Assembly: GCF_004363655.1 (NCBI RefSeq)
Contig: NZ_SNZH01000021.1
Coordinates: 60,731-124,730 of the forward strand
Direction of reading: 5' to 3'
Length of the DNA stretch: 64,000 nucleotides
Origin: Tahibacter aquaticus
GTDB taxonomy: Bacteria; Pseudomonadota; Gammaproteobacteria; Xanthomonadales; Rhodanobacteraceae
Below are positions 25,610 through 36,026 of this stretch, piece after piece (the stretch's first letter is position 1; each line of letters opens with the position of its first letter). The position numbers were made by a program, and so were the translations under genes. The notes under the pieces were generated by a model, which was not told where the DNA came from, made no database searches, and worked only from the letters and a program-made list of their open reading frames with translations.

Positions 25610-28600
25610 TCATCGCGCCGTCTCCGGCAATCCGGCGGCGCGCACGGCCTGGGCGCGGGGGCCCAGCAACTCGCGGCGCTTGACCAGTGCGTAGATGACC
25701 GGGATCACCACCAAGGTCAGGATCGTGGACGAGACCATGCCGCCGACCATCGGCGCGGCGATGCGCCGCATGACTTCCGAGCCGGTACCGGTGCTCCACA
25801 TGATCGGCAACAGGCCCGCCATGATCGCGACCACGGTCATCATCTTCGGCCGGACGCGCTCGACGGCGCCCTCGACGATGGCGTCGGTAATGTCGCCCAG
25901 CGTCAACGCTTCGCCCTTGCCCTGCCGGGCTTTTGCCCGGGCGTCCAGCGCGTGGTCCAGGTAGATCAGCATGACCACTCCGGTCTCAGCGGCCACGCCG
26001 GCCAGAGCGATAAAGCCCACGGCCACCGCAACACTGAGGTTGTAATCCAGCACCCACATCAGCCAGACACCGCCCACCAGCGCAAAGGGCACCGACAGCA
26101 TCACGATCAGCGACTCGGTGACCCGGCGGAAGTTCAGGTACAGCAGCAGGAAGATCAGCGACAGCGTCACCGGCACCACGATCTTCATCTTGGCGATCGC
26201 CCGCTGCATGTACTCGTATTGGCCGCTCCACGTGGCGTAGTAACCCGGCGGGAACGTGACGGCTGTGGCCACGGCGTCTTGGGCGGCGCGCACGTAGGCG
26301 CCCAGGTCCGGGTCGCGGGTGTCGACGTAGATATAGGCCGAGAGCAGGGCGTTCTCCGTGCGGATCGACGGCGCGCCCTTGCGGATCGTAATCGTGGCCA
26401 GCTCTCCCAGCGGCACTTGGGCCCCGTCCATCGTCGGGACCAGTACCTGCCGGGCGATTGTTTCCGGGCTGTCGCGCAGCTCCCGCGGGTAGCGCACGAC
26501 CACGCCGAAACGCTCGCGTCCCTCCACCGTCGTGGTCACCATGTCGCCGCCCAAGGCCGCCGCGATCACGTCCTGCAGTTCGCCCACCGGCAGGTTGTAG
26601 CGCGCCAACTGCCGCCGATCGGGCTCAATGTCGAGATAAAAGCCGCCGGTCAGGCGCTCGGCGTAGGCGCTGGTCGTGCCCGGCACCGTCCGCACCGCGG
26701 CCTCGATCTCCTTGGCCAGCCGCTCCATCTCCACCAGGTCGGTTCCGAATACCTTGATGCCGATCGGGGTGCGGATGCCGGTGGCCAGCATGTCGGTGCG
26801 AGCCTTGATCGGCATGGTCCAGGAGTTGGCTACGCCCGGGAACTGCAAGGCCTGGTCCATTTCCGCGATCAGCTTGTCGATGGTCATGCCCTCGCGCCAT
26901 TGGTCGTCGGGCTTGAGGTTGATGACGGTCTCGAACATCTCCACCGGCGCCGGATCGGTGGCGGTCAGGGCACGACCGGCCTTGCCGAACGCCGAGGCGA
27001 CTTCCGGGAATGACTTGATGATGCGGTCCTGCTGCTGCAGCAGTTCCGACGCCTTGGTCACCGACATGCCGGGCAGGGACGCCGGCATGTACAGCAGCGT
27101 GCCTTCGTTGAGCGTGGGCATGAACTCGCTGCCCAGGCGCGTGGCCGGCCAAATCGAGACCAGCATCACCGCCAGCGCGGCCACCAGGGTGGCCGCCTTG
27201 TGCCGCAGGACCACGGCGATCACCGGCCGGTAGACCGCGATCAGGAACCGGTTCACCGGGTTCTTCTCTTCGGGCAGGATCTTGCCGCGCACGAACAGCA
27301 GCATCAGCACCGGCACCAGCGTCACCGACAGCAGCGCGCCGCCCGCCATGGCGAAGGTCTTGGTGAAGGCCAAGGGATGGAACAGGCGACCTTCCTGGGC
27401 CTCCAGGGCAAATACCGGCAGGAAGGACACGGTGATGATCAGCAGGCTGAAGAACAGCGCCGGTCCGACCTCCCGGCAGGCATCGATGATCAGCTGGATG
27501 CGGGGCTTGGTCCCGTCGTCGCGCTCGATGTGCTTGTGGGCGTTCTCGATCATCACGATCGCGGCGTCCACCATCGCGCCAATGGCGATCGCAATGCCGC
27601 CCAGGCTCATGATGTTGGAGTTCATGCCCAGCAAGCGCATGGCCAGGAACGCGATCAGCACGCCCACGGGCAGCATGATGATCGCGACCAGGGCGCTGCG
27701 GACGTGGAACAGGAACACGATGCAGACCAGGGCGACGATCAGGCTCTCTTCGATCAAGGTCCAGCGAAGCGTGGCGATGGCGCGGTGGATCAGGTCGGAG
27801 CGGTCGTACACAGCGCGGATCGACACCCCCTCGGGGAGCCCGGCTTCGATTTCATTGATTTTCTGCTTGAGTCCCTCGATCACGGTCAGGGCGTTCTCGC
27901 CGTAGCGCGCTACGGCGATGCCGGCGACGGTTTCGCCCTCGCCGTTGAGCTCGGTCACGCCGCGGCGCTCATCGGGCACCAGCTCCACCCGGGCCAGATC
28001 GCCGATGAGGATGGGGGTGCCTCCGTCGGCCTTGACCACCAGGTTCTCGATGTCCTCGATGCCGCGCAGATACCCCCGGCCCCGGACCATGTACTCGGTC
28101 TCGGTCATCTCGACCACGCGCCCGCCCACATCCCGGTTGCTGCTGGCGATGACCTCGGAAATGCGCGACAGCGGCACGCCGTACTGGCGCAGCCGGCCGG
28201 GGTCGACAGTGACCGAATACTGGCGCACGAAGCCGCCGACGCTGGCCACCTCGGCCACCCCCGGGGCCTTGGTCAGCTGGTAGCGCACGTACCAGTCCTG
28301 GATGGCGCGCAGCTGGTCGAGCGACCACTGCTCACCCTCAAGCACGTACTGGTAGACCCAGCCCACGCCCGTGGCATCCGGCCCCAGCGTCGGGGTCACG
28401 CCCTCGGGCAGCTTCTTCGAGGCAAAGTTCAGATACTCGAGCACGCGTGAGCGCGCCCAGTAGATGTCGGTGCCGTCCTCGAAGATCACGTAGACGAACG
28501 AGGCGCCGAAGAACGAGAAGCCGCGCACGACCTTGGACTTGGGCACGGCCAGCATCGCCGTGGTCAGCGGGTAGGTGACCTGGTCCTCAACGACCTGCGG

Positions 28601-28771
28601 TGCCTGGCCAGGCACCTCGGTGAAGACGATCACCTGCACGTCCGACAGGTCGGGCAGGGCATCGAGCGGGGTCCGGGCCACGGCGTAGATGCCAGCGGCC
28701 GTGATCGCCAGGGCCATCACCAGCACCAGGAAGACATTGCGGACCGACCATTCAATCAGGCGGGCGAGCAT
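25610..28771 (-). CDS. cusA: CusA/CzcA-family RND heavy-metal efflux pump
   Basis: Inner-membrane proton-driven pump of 1053 residues, the usual size. The start reads MLARLIEWSVRNVFLVLVM, then TPLDALPDLSDVQVIV and PGQAPQVVEDQVTYPL, typical of the HME-RND subgroup. Span 4 has GGIAIAIGAMVDAAIVMIENAHKH with the Asp/Glu of the proton relay. In the porter domain Met residues (e.g. TMPIKARTDMLATGIRTP) match CusA-type Cu/Ag metal sites. It follows cusB with a one-base gap and forms the tripartite CusCBA pump with the two upstream genes. Cu(I)/Ag(I) is the likely cargo; a divalent cation cannot be excluded. Confidence 0.93.
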   Translation of the reverse strand: MLARLIEWSVRNVFLVLVMALAITAAGIYAVARTPLDALPDLSDVQVIVFTEVPGQAPQVVEDQVTYPLTTAMLAVPKSKVVRGFSFFGASFVYVIFEDGTDIYWARSRVLEYLNFASKKLPEGVTPTLGPDATGVGWVYQYVLEGEQWSLDQLRAIQDWYVRYQLTKAPGVAEVASVGGFVRQYSVTVDPGRLRQYGVPLSRISEVIASSNRDVGGRVVEMTETEYMVRGRGYLRGIEDIENLVVKADGGTPILIGDLARVELVPDERRGVTELNGEGETVAGIAVARYGENALTVIEGLKQKINEIEAGLPEGVSIRAVYDRSDLIHRAIATLRWTLIEESLIVALVCIVFLFHVRSALVAIIMLPVGVLIAFLAMRLLGMNSNIMSLGGIAIAIGAMVDAAIVMIENAHKHIERDDGTKPRIQLIIDACREVGPALFFSLLIITVSFLPVFALEAQEGRLFHPLAFTKTFAMAGGALLSVTLVPVLMLLFVRGKILPEEKNPVNRFLIAVYRPVIAVVLRHKAATLVAALAVMLVSIWPATRLGSEFMPTLNEGTLLYMPASLPGMSVTKASELLQQQDRIIKSFPEVASAFGKAGRALTATDPAPVEMFETVINLKPDDQWREGMTIDKLIAEMDQALQFPGVANSWTMPIKARTDMLATGIRTPIGIKVFGTDLVEMERLAKEIEAAVRTVPGTTSAYAERLTGGFYLDIEPDRRQLARYNLPVGELQDVIAAALGGDMVTTTVEGRERFGVVVRYPRELRDSPETIARQVLVPTMDGAQVPLGELATITIRKGAPSIRTENALLSAYIYVDTRDPDLGAYVRAAQDAVATAVTFPPGYYATWSGQYEYMQRAIAKMKIVVPVTLSLIFLLLYLNFRRVTESLIVMLSVPFALVGGVWLMWVLDYNLSVAVAVGFIALAGVAAETGVVMLIYLDHALDARAKARQGKGEALTLGDITDAIVEGAVERVRPKMMTVVAIMAGLLPIMWSTGTGSEVMRRIAAPMVGGMVSSTILTLVVIPVIYALVKRRELLGPRAQAVRAAGLPETAR

Positions 28772-28772
28772 C

Positions 28773-30119
28773 TCACTGGCCTCCCGTATGGCTGGCATGC
28801 GGATCGGGCTCGGCGGGAGCCTCTTCGGCTTTCACTGGTGGCGTGTCGGTTTCGCCGGTGGGCGGCGGCGCCGCGCCGTGGTCCATGCCCTGCATGGCCG
28901 AGCGCAGGTTGCTTTCGGCGTCGATCAGGAAGTTGGCCGAGACCACGACCGCTTCGCCAACCTCGACGCCCGACAACACTTCGATCCGATCCCCGGACCG
29001 GGCACCCACGCGCACGGTCCGCGGCGCGAACCGCCCCGGCGCCGTCTGCACCAGCACCAGCTGCCGTGTGCCCGAGTCAATGACCGCCGAGCGCGGGATC
29101 ACCACCGCCGCGTCCGTCGCGGTGCCGGTCAGATCCACGTCGCCGAAGAGCCCGGGCCGTAGCGCGCCCTCGGGATTGGGCAGCTCGATGCGCACGCCAA
29201 TGGTGCGGCTGGCCGCGTTGACGATCGGCTGAATAAAGCTGACGCGGCCCGAGAAGCGCTCGCCGGGTAGACTCGGCGTCTGGAAAGTGGCCTCGCCGCC
29301 CACCGTCAGGCCCGCCGCAGCCGAGGTCGGCACGTCGGCCACGACCCAGACCGTGGACAGGTCGGCCAGCCGCAGGATGGTTTGGCCCGGCTCGAAGCGG
29401 TCGCCTTGGACCACCAGCTTTTCGACCACCACGGCATCGGCCGGGGCCGTCAGCACCAGCCGCGAATTACTGCCCTGGCGCGTGACCTGGGCGCCGCCAA
29501 TGTCCCAGTTGCGCAGGCGCGCTCGGGCGGCATCGCGAAGCTGCCGCATGGTCGCGGCGCTGGCCGGATCCGCCGACGCCATTCGCCGGGCGGCCGCGTC
29601 AGCAATCTGGTATTCGCTCTGGGCGGCGACCAGCTCCGGGCTGTAGAGCGCCATCAGCGGCTGCCCCTTTTGCACCGTCATGCCGGTCTGATTGGCGTAC
29701 AGGGTGTCGATCCAGCCCTCGAACTTGGGCGCGATGACGAACTGGCGGGTCTCATCGACCTGCACCGTGGCGCTCGCCCGCACGGCACCGGCCAGGGACT
29801 CGCGGACGGCCAGTTCGGTGCGCACACCCAGCTTTTGGACCTTCTCCGGCGGCAGCACGACGGCACCCGGCTCGGCCGCGGGCTCGCCGCCGGCAAAAAC
29901 CGGGATGTAGTCCATACCCATGGCGTCCTTCTTGGGCACCGGCGAGGTGTCCGGCAGGCCCATGGGGTTGCGGTAGTACAAGACCTGGCGCTCCGCCGAG
30001 GCCGACGGCGCGTCCGCGCTGAGAGCCGTCTCCGGGGCGGTCGATCGCCCGACCCACCAGCCGGTCGCCAGGGCCACACCCACGGCGATCGCCAACACAC
30101 TCCAATTCGTACGGTTCAT
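28773..30119 (-). CDS. cusB: CusB-type periplasmic adaptor with heavy-metal-binding domain
   Basis: Membrane fusion protein of 448 residues. After the signal anchor, residues 46-75 form a heavy-metal-binding domain (VLYYRNPMG, PVPKKDAMGMDYIPVF) with the Met and Tyr pattern seen in Cu/Ag adaptors. Lipoyl and barrel domains follow (FVIAPKFEGWIDTLY, TLYANQTGMTVQKGQPLM). The acidic/His-containing tail ends PHASHTGGQ. Its ATG overlaps the cusC stop by four bases (30116-30119). Confidence 0.92.
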   Translation of the reverse strand: MNRTNWSVLAIAVGVALATGWWVGRSTAPETALSADAPSASAERQVLYYRNPMGLPDTSPVPKKDAMGMDYIPVFAGGEPAAEPGAVVLPPEKVQKLGVRTELAVRESLAGAVRASATVQVDETRQFVIAPKFEGWIDTLYANQTGMTVQKGQPLMALYSPELVAAQSEYQIADAAARRMASADPASAATMRQLRDAARARLRNWDIGGAQVTRQGSNSRLVLTAPADAVVVEKLVVQGDRFEPGQTILRLADLSTVWVVADVPTSAAAGLTVGGEATFQTPSLPGERFSGRVSFIQPIVNAASRTIGVRIELPNPEGALRPGLFGDVDLTGTATDAAVVIPRSAVIDSGTRQLVLVQTAPGRFAPRTVRVGARSGDRIEVLSGVEVGEAVVVSANFLIDAESNLRSAMQGMDHGAAPPPTGETDTPPVKAEEAPAEPDPHASHTGGQ

Positions 30120-31423
30120 TCGACACTCCCGACAATGGCGCGCACGGCGGCGGCACCAAGAAATTCATCGCGACGGACATCGACCCGCGACAGGTCGGCG
30201 CCTTGCCACGCCTCCAGGGCCTCCAGCAGCGTGCCGAAGTCGACATCGCCGACCCGGTAGCTGGCCAAGGCCGATTCGAAATTGGCTTGCGATTGCGGTA
30301 TCAGCGTCTGCTCGATCAACTGGCGTTGATCGCGGGCGCTGTCGGCCTGGGCCCAGGCCTGGCCTAGTTGCCCCTGCAGGTCGTTGCGCATCGCCTGGAC
30401 ACGCGAGCGTGCCGCGTCGCCCATCAACACCGCCTCGCGCTCGCGTTCGCGCCGGGCACGTTGCTGCAGGGGAATCTCGACCTCGAGCATCACCTCCAGG
30501 CTGTCGACCCGGTCGTCACGCTGCATCACCCCCACGCCCAGCGTGATGTCAGGGAACCGCTGGCGGCGCTGCAACTGCGCTGCGGTGTCGGCGGCGGCGG
30601 CCACCGCCAGACGTGCCTGCAGGGCCGGGTGCTGCGCGTTTTCCAGACCGGCCAGGGCATGGGCGAGTGAACCGGCCGGCAAGCCCAGGACCGGCTCACT
30701 CGCCGGTTCGGCCAAGGGCGCGTCCGCCGGGCGGCCCAACACGGCATTGAGCATGGCGGCCGCCTCGCGTCGCACGGCCAGGCGCTCGATGCGTTCGCGT
30801 TGCATGGTGGTGCGCGCGACTTGCGCCCGGATGGAGTCCTGCTGCGCCGCCACGCCCAAGCTGTAACGCACGCGGGCGACTTCTTCGACCTGACCCAGCA
30901 ATTCAATCAACCGGTCCACGACGAGGACGCTTTCGCGGGCGTGCCAGTAACGGACATAGGCCTGCTCGGCCTGGGCCAGCAGGTTCAACGCCGTGGCCTC
31001 GCGTTCGAGTTGGGCGGCATTGGCTTGCTGGCCCGCTATCTCGCGGGCCAAGCCGCGTTTGCCCCACAGGGGAATGGGCTGCTTGAGGCTGTAGGTGGTC
31101 GAGCCGACGTTGTTGGGCAGGAGGGTGGGGCGGTCGGGGTCAATCTCTTGGAGCTCAACGCCCGCCATCGGGTCGGGCAGTGCCCCGGCCGGGTAGATGC
31201 GCGCCTGCGCCGCCTCGGCTTCGGCCTGCATGGCCTGCAGGTCCGGGTTGTTCGCCAGCAGCCAGGCGCGGATCGACGCGACGTCGGCGCCCGGCGGCGG
31301 CGCCTCGGCGAACGTCGGCGGCGCGAAGGCCAGCAGGGTCGCCAATGCCAAGGCCTGCAGCGCGATGGGGCGCGGCTGGCCAGCGCGGGGCGCCAGTGTG
31401 GAACGGATGAACGGGAATCCCAT
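30116..31423 (-). CDS. cusC: CusC/TolC-family outer-membrane efflux channel
   Basis: Outer-membrane factor of 435 residues with a signal peptide ending PPTFAEAP. Two outer-membrane-efflux repeats are visible, with long Ala/Gln/Arg coiled-coil helices and the loop SLKQPIPLWGKRGL typical of metal-type members. No lipobox, unlike E. coli CusC. Start 31423 is the ATG just before the signal peptide. First gene of the cusCBA transcript; a promoter was not recognised. Confidence 0.9.
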   Translation of the reverse strand: MGFPFIRSTLAPRAGQPRPIALQALALATLLAFAPPTFAEAPPPGADVASIRAWLLANNPDLQAMQAEAEAAQARIYPAGALPDPMAGVELQEIDPDRPTLLPNNVGSTTYSLKQPIPLWGKRGLAREIAGQQANAAQLEREATALNLLAQAEQAYVRYWHARESVLVVDRLIELLGQVEEVARVRYSLGVAAQQDSIRAQVARTTMQRERIERLAVRREAAAMLNAVLGRPADAPLAEPASEPVLGLPAGSLAHALAGLENAQHPALQARLAVAAAADTAAQLQRRQRFPDITLGVGVMQRDDRVDSLEVMLEVEIPLQQRARREREREAVLMGDAARSRVQAMRNDLQGQLGQAWAQADSARDQRQLIEQTLIPQSQANFESALASYRVGDVDFGTLLEALEAWQGADLSRVDVRRDEFLGAAAVRAIVGSVE

Positions 31424-31557
31424 GGTGTTCGCCTTGCACGGACTGCGGACCACAGGGGTCGGCAGGGGTGGGTCGGACGGCACCGGCCGCAGAACGCGGC
31501 CGAACCGATGTCTCCGGCGTCGGCACACAGCGGCGCCGGCCGGTCATCGGTCAGGAA

Positions 31558-31971
31558 TCAGATCAGCAAGAGACTCGCAGGATGCGCAGTAGGTCGATGC
31601 CAGGAGCGCAGCGGCCCCGGTGCCTGGGCGGCGTCGGGATCGTGGGGGAGGTGCTGCACGCTGACCACGGGGATCGCCGGCAAGAGCCCCAGGGCGGGCA
31701 CGGCCAGCACGCGGGAGACGTCCGGACTCAGTTCGCTGCGGCTGCAGTGCGACTCGCACGCGGGCGAAGACGCATCCGCGGCGGGCGCCGGATGACAGGG
31801 TTCCGGGGGCGGCCCGCCGTGATCAGCGTGGCCGATGCCACTCTCGGCCAGCGCCATGCTGGCCAAAGTGCAGGCAGGATGGCTCGCCAAGGCCATCTGC
31901 GTCCACAGCAGGGCGACCATCGCCAGCAGCGAAAGACGGGTGGACCAGCGGTGGCGGCGGAATCGCTTCAT
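31558..31971 (-). CDS. Small exported Cys/His-rich protein (CopL/DUF2946-like, tentative), copy 2
   Basis: Paralogue of the gene at 15988-16410, 137 residues: MKRFRRHRW start, hydrophobic helix LSLLAMVALLWTQMALA, then SHPAC, GHADHGG, EPCHPAP, CESHCSRSE, ending HRPTAHPASLLLI. Even the DNA past the stop is alike in the two copies. The two Cys-x2/3-Cys or His pairs could bind Cu(I). Directly upstream of cusCBA in the same orientation, it may be co-transcribed with the pump. Confidence 0.68.
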   Translation of the reverse strand: MKRFRRHRWSTRLSLLAMVALLWTQMALASHPACTLASMALAESGIGHADHGGPPPEPCHPAPAADASSPACESHCSRSELSPDVSRVLAVPALGLLPAIPVVSVQHLPHDPDAAQAPGPLRSWHRPTAHPASLLLI

Positions 31972-32010
31972 GGTTGAAAACTACCGTACCCGCTCCGGCG
32001 GCGCCGGGGC

Positions 32011-32024
32011 TTGACCTGGGTCAA
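32011..32024. promoter_or_regulatory. Palindrome ttgacctgggtcaa between small Cys/His gene and ATP-grasp gene
   Basis: Same TTGAC-N4-GTCAA palindrome as at 16449-16462, 40 bases upstream of the start at 31971 and about 110 bases upstream of the divergent ATP-grasp gene, which it could also control. Confidence 0.5.
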
Positions 32025-32135
32025 ACGACCCAGCGTCTCCTCCGACTCCTCCGACCCGGAATAGTTCCAGCTGGCGCAGGATACGTCACGATAACCTTGT
32101 CTGGGCGCCACACGCCCCCTACTGCGAGACCCCCC

Positions 32136-33449
32136 GTGACCCTCGTGACCCAACCTGCCATTCGCCGTGTCCTGGAGCATTGCGGTGTGCCCTGCGTGGA
32201 AACCGTGACCGCCGACGCCCTGCACCGCGACTGTTTTTGCGTCGCGGTGGATCCGGAGGCCGTACGCGAGCAGGTCAACGGCCTGCTGGCCTCGGAAGGC
32301 GCGCCCAGGCGCTTGACGGATGCCCACGCCCACCTGTTCGCTGCACTGCCGGTCTTCGTGCCCGAGCACACCATTGGGCAGATGGAGGCCGCCGTACGGG
32401 CCTTGAGCGCCGCCGTCGCGACCACTGGCTTCGTCGACGCCGCATTGGCTTGGGCTCCCCCCATCGCCCACCACGATCCGGGCTCGCCTAGCGGACTGCT
32501 GGGCTTTGACTTTCATCTGGGGCCCGAGGGCCCCCGGCTTATCGAGATCAACACCAATCCCGGCGGGCTGCTGCTCAACGCCCTCCTGGCGAAGGCCCAG
32601 CGCCTGTGCCTGCCGTCGCTGAGCGTGCCGGCCGCCTCCCCAGAGACCGAACAGCTGGCGATCGACGTCTTGCTCGATGAGTGGCGGGCGCAGGGCGAAC
32701 ATGCCGCCGACGCGCAGGTGGCTATCGTAGACGAGGCGCCAGAGCAGCAATACCTCTATGCCGAGTTCATGCTGTTCAAACGGGCGCTGGAAGCTCGGGG
32801 TCATCGGACGGCCATCTGTGATCCGGCGGATCTGAGCTACGTCGACGGCGCGCTGCGGTTGGGCGAGACGCGCATCGGGTGGGTTTACAACCGTCTCACC
32901 GACTTCGCGTTGGCCGCACCCACGTCGCACGCGCTTCGTTCGGCGTACCTGGCGGGCAACGTGGCGTTGACTCCCCACCCGCGCGCCCACGCGCTGTGGG
33001 CCGACAAGCGCAATCTGAGCCTATTGGGCGACCGCAGGTTTTTAGCCCAAGCCGGGCTGTCCCAGGAGGTGCAGGCGCTGCTTGCCGAGGTAATCCCGTC
33101 GACGGTACTCGTGACCGCGGACAATCGCGAGCAGTTGTGGGCCACGCGACGCGATTGGTTTTTCAAGCCCGCCGGCGGATTCGGCAGCCGCGCCAGCTAC
33201 CGGGGCGACAAGCTGACCCACAAGACCTGGGCCCAGATGGAAGGTCAGGCCTATGTCGCGCAGGCCGTGGTTCCCCCCAGCGAGCGACATACCGGACGCG
33301 ATGCCACCCCGCTGAAGGTCGATCTGCGCTGCTATGCCTACCGCGGCCAGGCGCTGTTCTACGCGGCCCGGCTCTATCAGGGGCAAACCACCAATTTCCG
33401 CACGGCGGGCGGCGGGTTCGCGCCCGTGCTAACGCTGGTGAACACGTAG
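32136..33449 (+). CDS. ATP-grasp fold protein, glutathione/glutathionylspermidine-synthetase-like
   Basis: Protein of about 437 residues of uncertain function. A pre-ATP-grasp region with GFDFHLGPEGPRLIEINTNP is followed by ATP-grasp segments FKPAGGFGSRASYRGDK and KVDLRCYAYRGQALFYAARLY; the E-I-N and R-x-Y residues fit Mg-ATP binding. Such enzymes join a carboxylate to an amine or thiol. GTG at 32136 (or 32145) is the likely start; the frame is open upstream but crosses the divergent regulatory region. Thiol or peptide synthesis linked to metal stress is possible, and is inference only. Confidence 0.72.
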   Translation: MTLVTQPAIRRVLEHCGVPCVETVTADALHRDCFCVAVDPEAVREQVNGLLASEGAPRRLTDAHAHLFAALPVFVPEHTIGQMEAAVRALSAAVATTGFVDAALAWAPPIAHHDPGSPSGLLGFDFHLGPEGPRLIEINTNPGGLLLNALLAKAQRLCLPSLSVPAASPETEQLAIDVLLDEWRAQGEHAADAQVAIVDEAPEQQYLYAEFMLFKRALEARGHRTAICDPADLSYVDGALRLGETRIGWVYNRLTDFALAAPTSHALRSAYLAGNVALTPHPRAHALWADKRNLSLLGDRRFLAQAGLSQEVQALLAEVIPSTVLVTADNREQLWATRRDWFFKPAGGFGSRASYRGDKLTHKTWAQMEGQAYVAQAVVPPSERHTGRDATPLKVDLRCYAYRGQALFYAARLYQGQTTNFRTAGGGFAPVLTLVNT

Positions 33450-33646
33450 ACCGGCGGTGCCGCCCGAGGGCGCCGTGCATTGAACACGACGTTTTCTTAC
33501 CCCGAAGCGTCGGAAGCTGCGTTAGTCTGTTGAGGCGCGTTGAAAACTGACCAGCTAAACGGGGTTGTGCGCGCGGAAAATTGACCAGGGTGTCCCACCT
33601 AACCTGCATGGGTTTCGGCCGATGCGGGGTGACGAAGGTGCACACC

Positions 33647-35121
33647 ATGGCGATGTACGCGAAGGTCCGGCGGCTGAGGTTGCGAGATGGGTTGTCGATT
33701 AGCGAGATTGCGCGGCGAACGAGCCTGTCGCGCAACACGATCAAAGCGTGGTTGCGTGAGCCGGCGCGGCGCGAGATGAAGTACAAACGTACGCCAGCGA
33801 GCAAGAAGCTGGACGAGTTCGAGGCGTGGATGCGCGACGGCCGCGCTCGCAACGCCGCACGGCGAGACGCCTGCACGAGCAACTCAAGGCCGAGGGATTT
33901 ACCGGCCACTATGCACGCGTCACCGAAGCCCTTCGGGCGTGGCGAGAACAGGCGGGTGCCGTCACCGCCCGGTCGGCGTATGTGCCGTTGACCTTTGCGT
34001 GGGGCGAGGCCTTCCAGTTCGACTGGAGCGAAGAAGGGATCGTGATCGGCGGCATCTGGCGCCGAGTGCAGGTAGCGCACATGAAGCTGTGCGCGAGCCG
34101 CGCGTTCTGGCTGGTCGCGTATCCGAGCCAAGTGCACGAGATGTTGTTTGACGCACATGCACGATGCTTCGTCGGGCTGGGTGGTGTCGCTCGCCGCGGC
34201 ATCTACGACAACATGAAGACGGCTGTGGATCGCGTGCCGGGCAGAGGCAAGGCTCGAATCGTCAATGCACGTTTTGCGGCGATGGCGGCGCACTATCTGT
34301 TCGACCCGGACTTCTGCAATGTGGCATCCGGCTGGGAGAAAGGCCGGGTCGAGAAGAACGTCCAGGACGCACGACGGCGGATCTGGCATACGACGCTGGA
34401 ACAGCGCTTCGCCTCGTTCGCTGAGCTCAATGTGTACTTGGCCACACAGTGCGTGATGACACGTAGCGCTGCGCACCCTGAGCATCCGGAGCTAACGATC
34501 GCCGAGGCACTGGAGCACGAACAAGCGCATCTAATGCCTATGCCGGCGCCGTTCGACGGCTACGTGGAATTGCCGGTGCGCGTCTCCAGCACGAGCTTGA
34601 TCACCGTGGCACGTAACCGCTACTCCGTACCGTGCGCTTACGCAGGCCATCGTGTCAGCGTACGTCTCTACCCGGAGCGACTCGTCATCGTTGTGGACCA
34701 AGAGGTCGTCGCTGAACACGCACGCGTCGTGGAACGCGATCGTGTCGTTTATGACTGGCTGCACTATCTTCCGCTCGTGGAGCGCAAGCCGGGCGCACTG
34801 CGTAATGGCGCACCGTTCGCTCAGATGCCCGAACCGTTATTGCGCTTGAGCCGGGCGTTGCTGCGTCGCGAAGGCGGCGATCGCGTGATGTCACAGGTGT
34901 TGGCGGCAGTTCCCGTTCACGGCCTTGAGGCGGTAATCGTCGCCGTAGAACTGGTCCTCGATACCGGACGCCCCAGCGTCGAGCACGTGCTGAACGTGCT
35001 GGCACGTCTGCGCGAGGAGCCTGCACCGGAAATCGTCGCCACCGCGCTGACAGTTACCACTCCGCCGTTGGCTGCTCCTGGCCGCTACGACAGCTTGCAT
35101 GCGGAGGTGACACGTGACTGA
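33647..35121 (+). pseudogene. istA: IS21 transposase IstA, frameshifted
   Basis: DDE transposase of IS21. The first frame gives the HTH domain (LSISEIARRTSLSRNTIKAWLREP) up to FEAWMRD near 33840; the homologous reading then continues in the next frame as RRPRSQRRTARRLHEQLKAEGF and the catalytic core FQFDWSEEG, IYDNMKTAVDRV and the glutamate region near WEKGRVEKNVQDARRRIW. The break needs a one-base (or 3n+1) change around 33836. Without recoding the transposase would not be made, so the element is probably immobile by itself. Confidence 0.85.
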
Positions 35122-35920
35122 CCTCGTCACCGAACTCAAAGCGCTGCGCCTGTACGGTATGGCCAGCGGCTACGCGGAACTGCAGCATCAAAGCCCAGCT
35201 TCGCATCTGCAGATGACCGACACGCTCCTGCGCTCGCTGCTTCACGCGGAACGCACTGATCGGGGTCTGCGTTCGATCCGCTACCAGATGCAGGCAGCGC
35301 GCTTCCCGGTGCATCGCGACCTGGCCGGGTTCGAGTTCGACCAATCCAAGGTCGAGCGTCGTCAGATCGAGCAGTTCGCCACACTCGCGTTTACCGACAA
35401 AGCCGAGAACATCGTGTTCCTCGGTGGCACAGGCACAGGCAAAACACACCTTGCTACGGCGCTGGGAGTTCACGCGATCACTCAGCACGGCAAGCGAGTG
35501 CGCTTCTTCTCCACGATTGAACTCGTCAACACGCTGGAGCTGGAAAAGGCTGCTGGTAGAGCTGGACGCTTAGCCCATCAGCTCATGCATCTGGACCTCG
35601 TCATCCTCGATGAGCTGGGATACCTGCCGTTCTCACAAGCAGGCGGCGCGCTCTTGTTCCATCTGCTGTCAAAGCTCTACGAGCACACCAGCGTGGTGAT
35701 CACCACCAACCTGGTCTTCGGCGAATGGGCTCACGTGTTCGTCGATCCGAAGATGACCACCGCGCTTCTAGACCGGCTCACCCACCATTGCCACATCGTT
35801 GAGACCGGCAATGAGTCCTACCGCTTCCGCCACAGCAGCAGCAAGGCCAAAGCTCGTATCAAAGCTCGCGAGCAAAGCCGCGAAAGCGCGGCCAAGGAGG
35901 CCAACGACACACCTTCCTGA
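35114..35920 (+). CDS. istB: IS21 helper ATPase IstB
   Basis: AAA+ target-selection ATPase of 268 residues. Walker [12 protein letters not shown] (about residues 100-110), Walker [13 protein letters not shown], sensor [15 protein letters not shown] at 35114 overlaps the istA end, the usual coupling. It is intact although istA is not. Confidence 0.92.
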   Translation: MTDLVTELKALRLYGMASGYAELQHQSPASHLQMTDTLLRSLLHAERTDRGLRSIRYQMQAARFPVHRDLAGFEFDQSKVERRQIEQFATLAFTDKAENIVFLGGTGTGKTHLATALGVHAITQHGKRVRFFSTIELVNTLELEKAAGRAGRLAHQLMHLDLVILDELGYLPFSQAGGALLFHLLSKLYEHTSVVITTNLVFGEWAHVFVDPKMTTALLDRLTHHCHIVETGNESYRFRHSSSKAKARIKAREQSRESAAKEANDTPS

Positions 35921-36026
35921 CTCAAAAACTCTACACTTCAAACCAGCCCAGGGAACTTCCCCTCGGCTTCCATCCCTGGTCAATCTTCAACGCGCAGGGA
36001 TGGTCAGCTTTAAACGCGCGCCAACA

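Larger units (their letters stand above)
33529..36025 (+). mobile_element. IS21-family insertion sequence, disrupted
   Basis: Terminal inverted repeats: left gcgcgttgaaaactgacca (from 33535) and right, read on the other strand, gcgcgtttaaagctgacca (ending at 36019). Each end has a second internal ttgaccaggg block, the multiple-site ends of IS21 elements. It contains istA (frameshifted) and istB. No clear target duplication is visible; the right flank is the tail of a RES-domain gene whose head is not on the left flank, so a deletion accompanied or followed insertion. Exact outer ends are uncertain by a few bases. Confidence 0.82.

Noticed and set aside
32000..34485. Minus-strand frames opposite the ATP-grasp gene and istA
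   Set aside because: They cross element boundaries and lack any motif, whereas the plus strand encodes recognised families.
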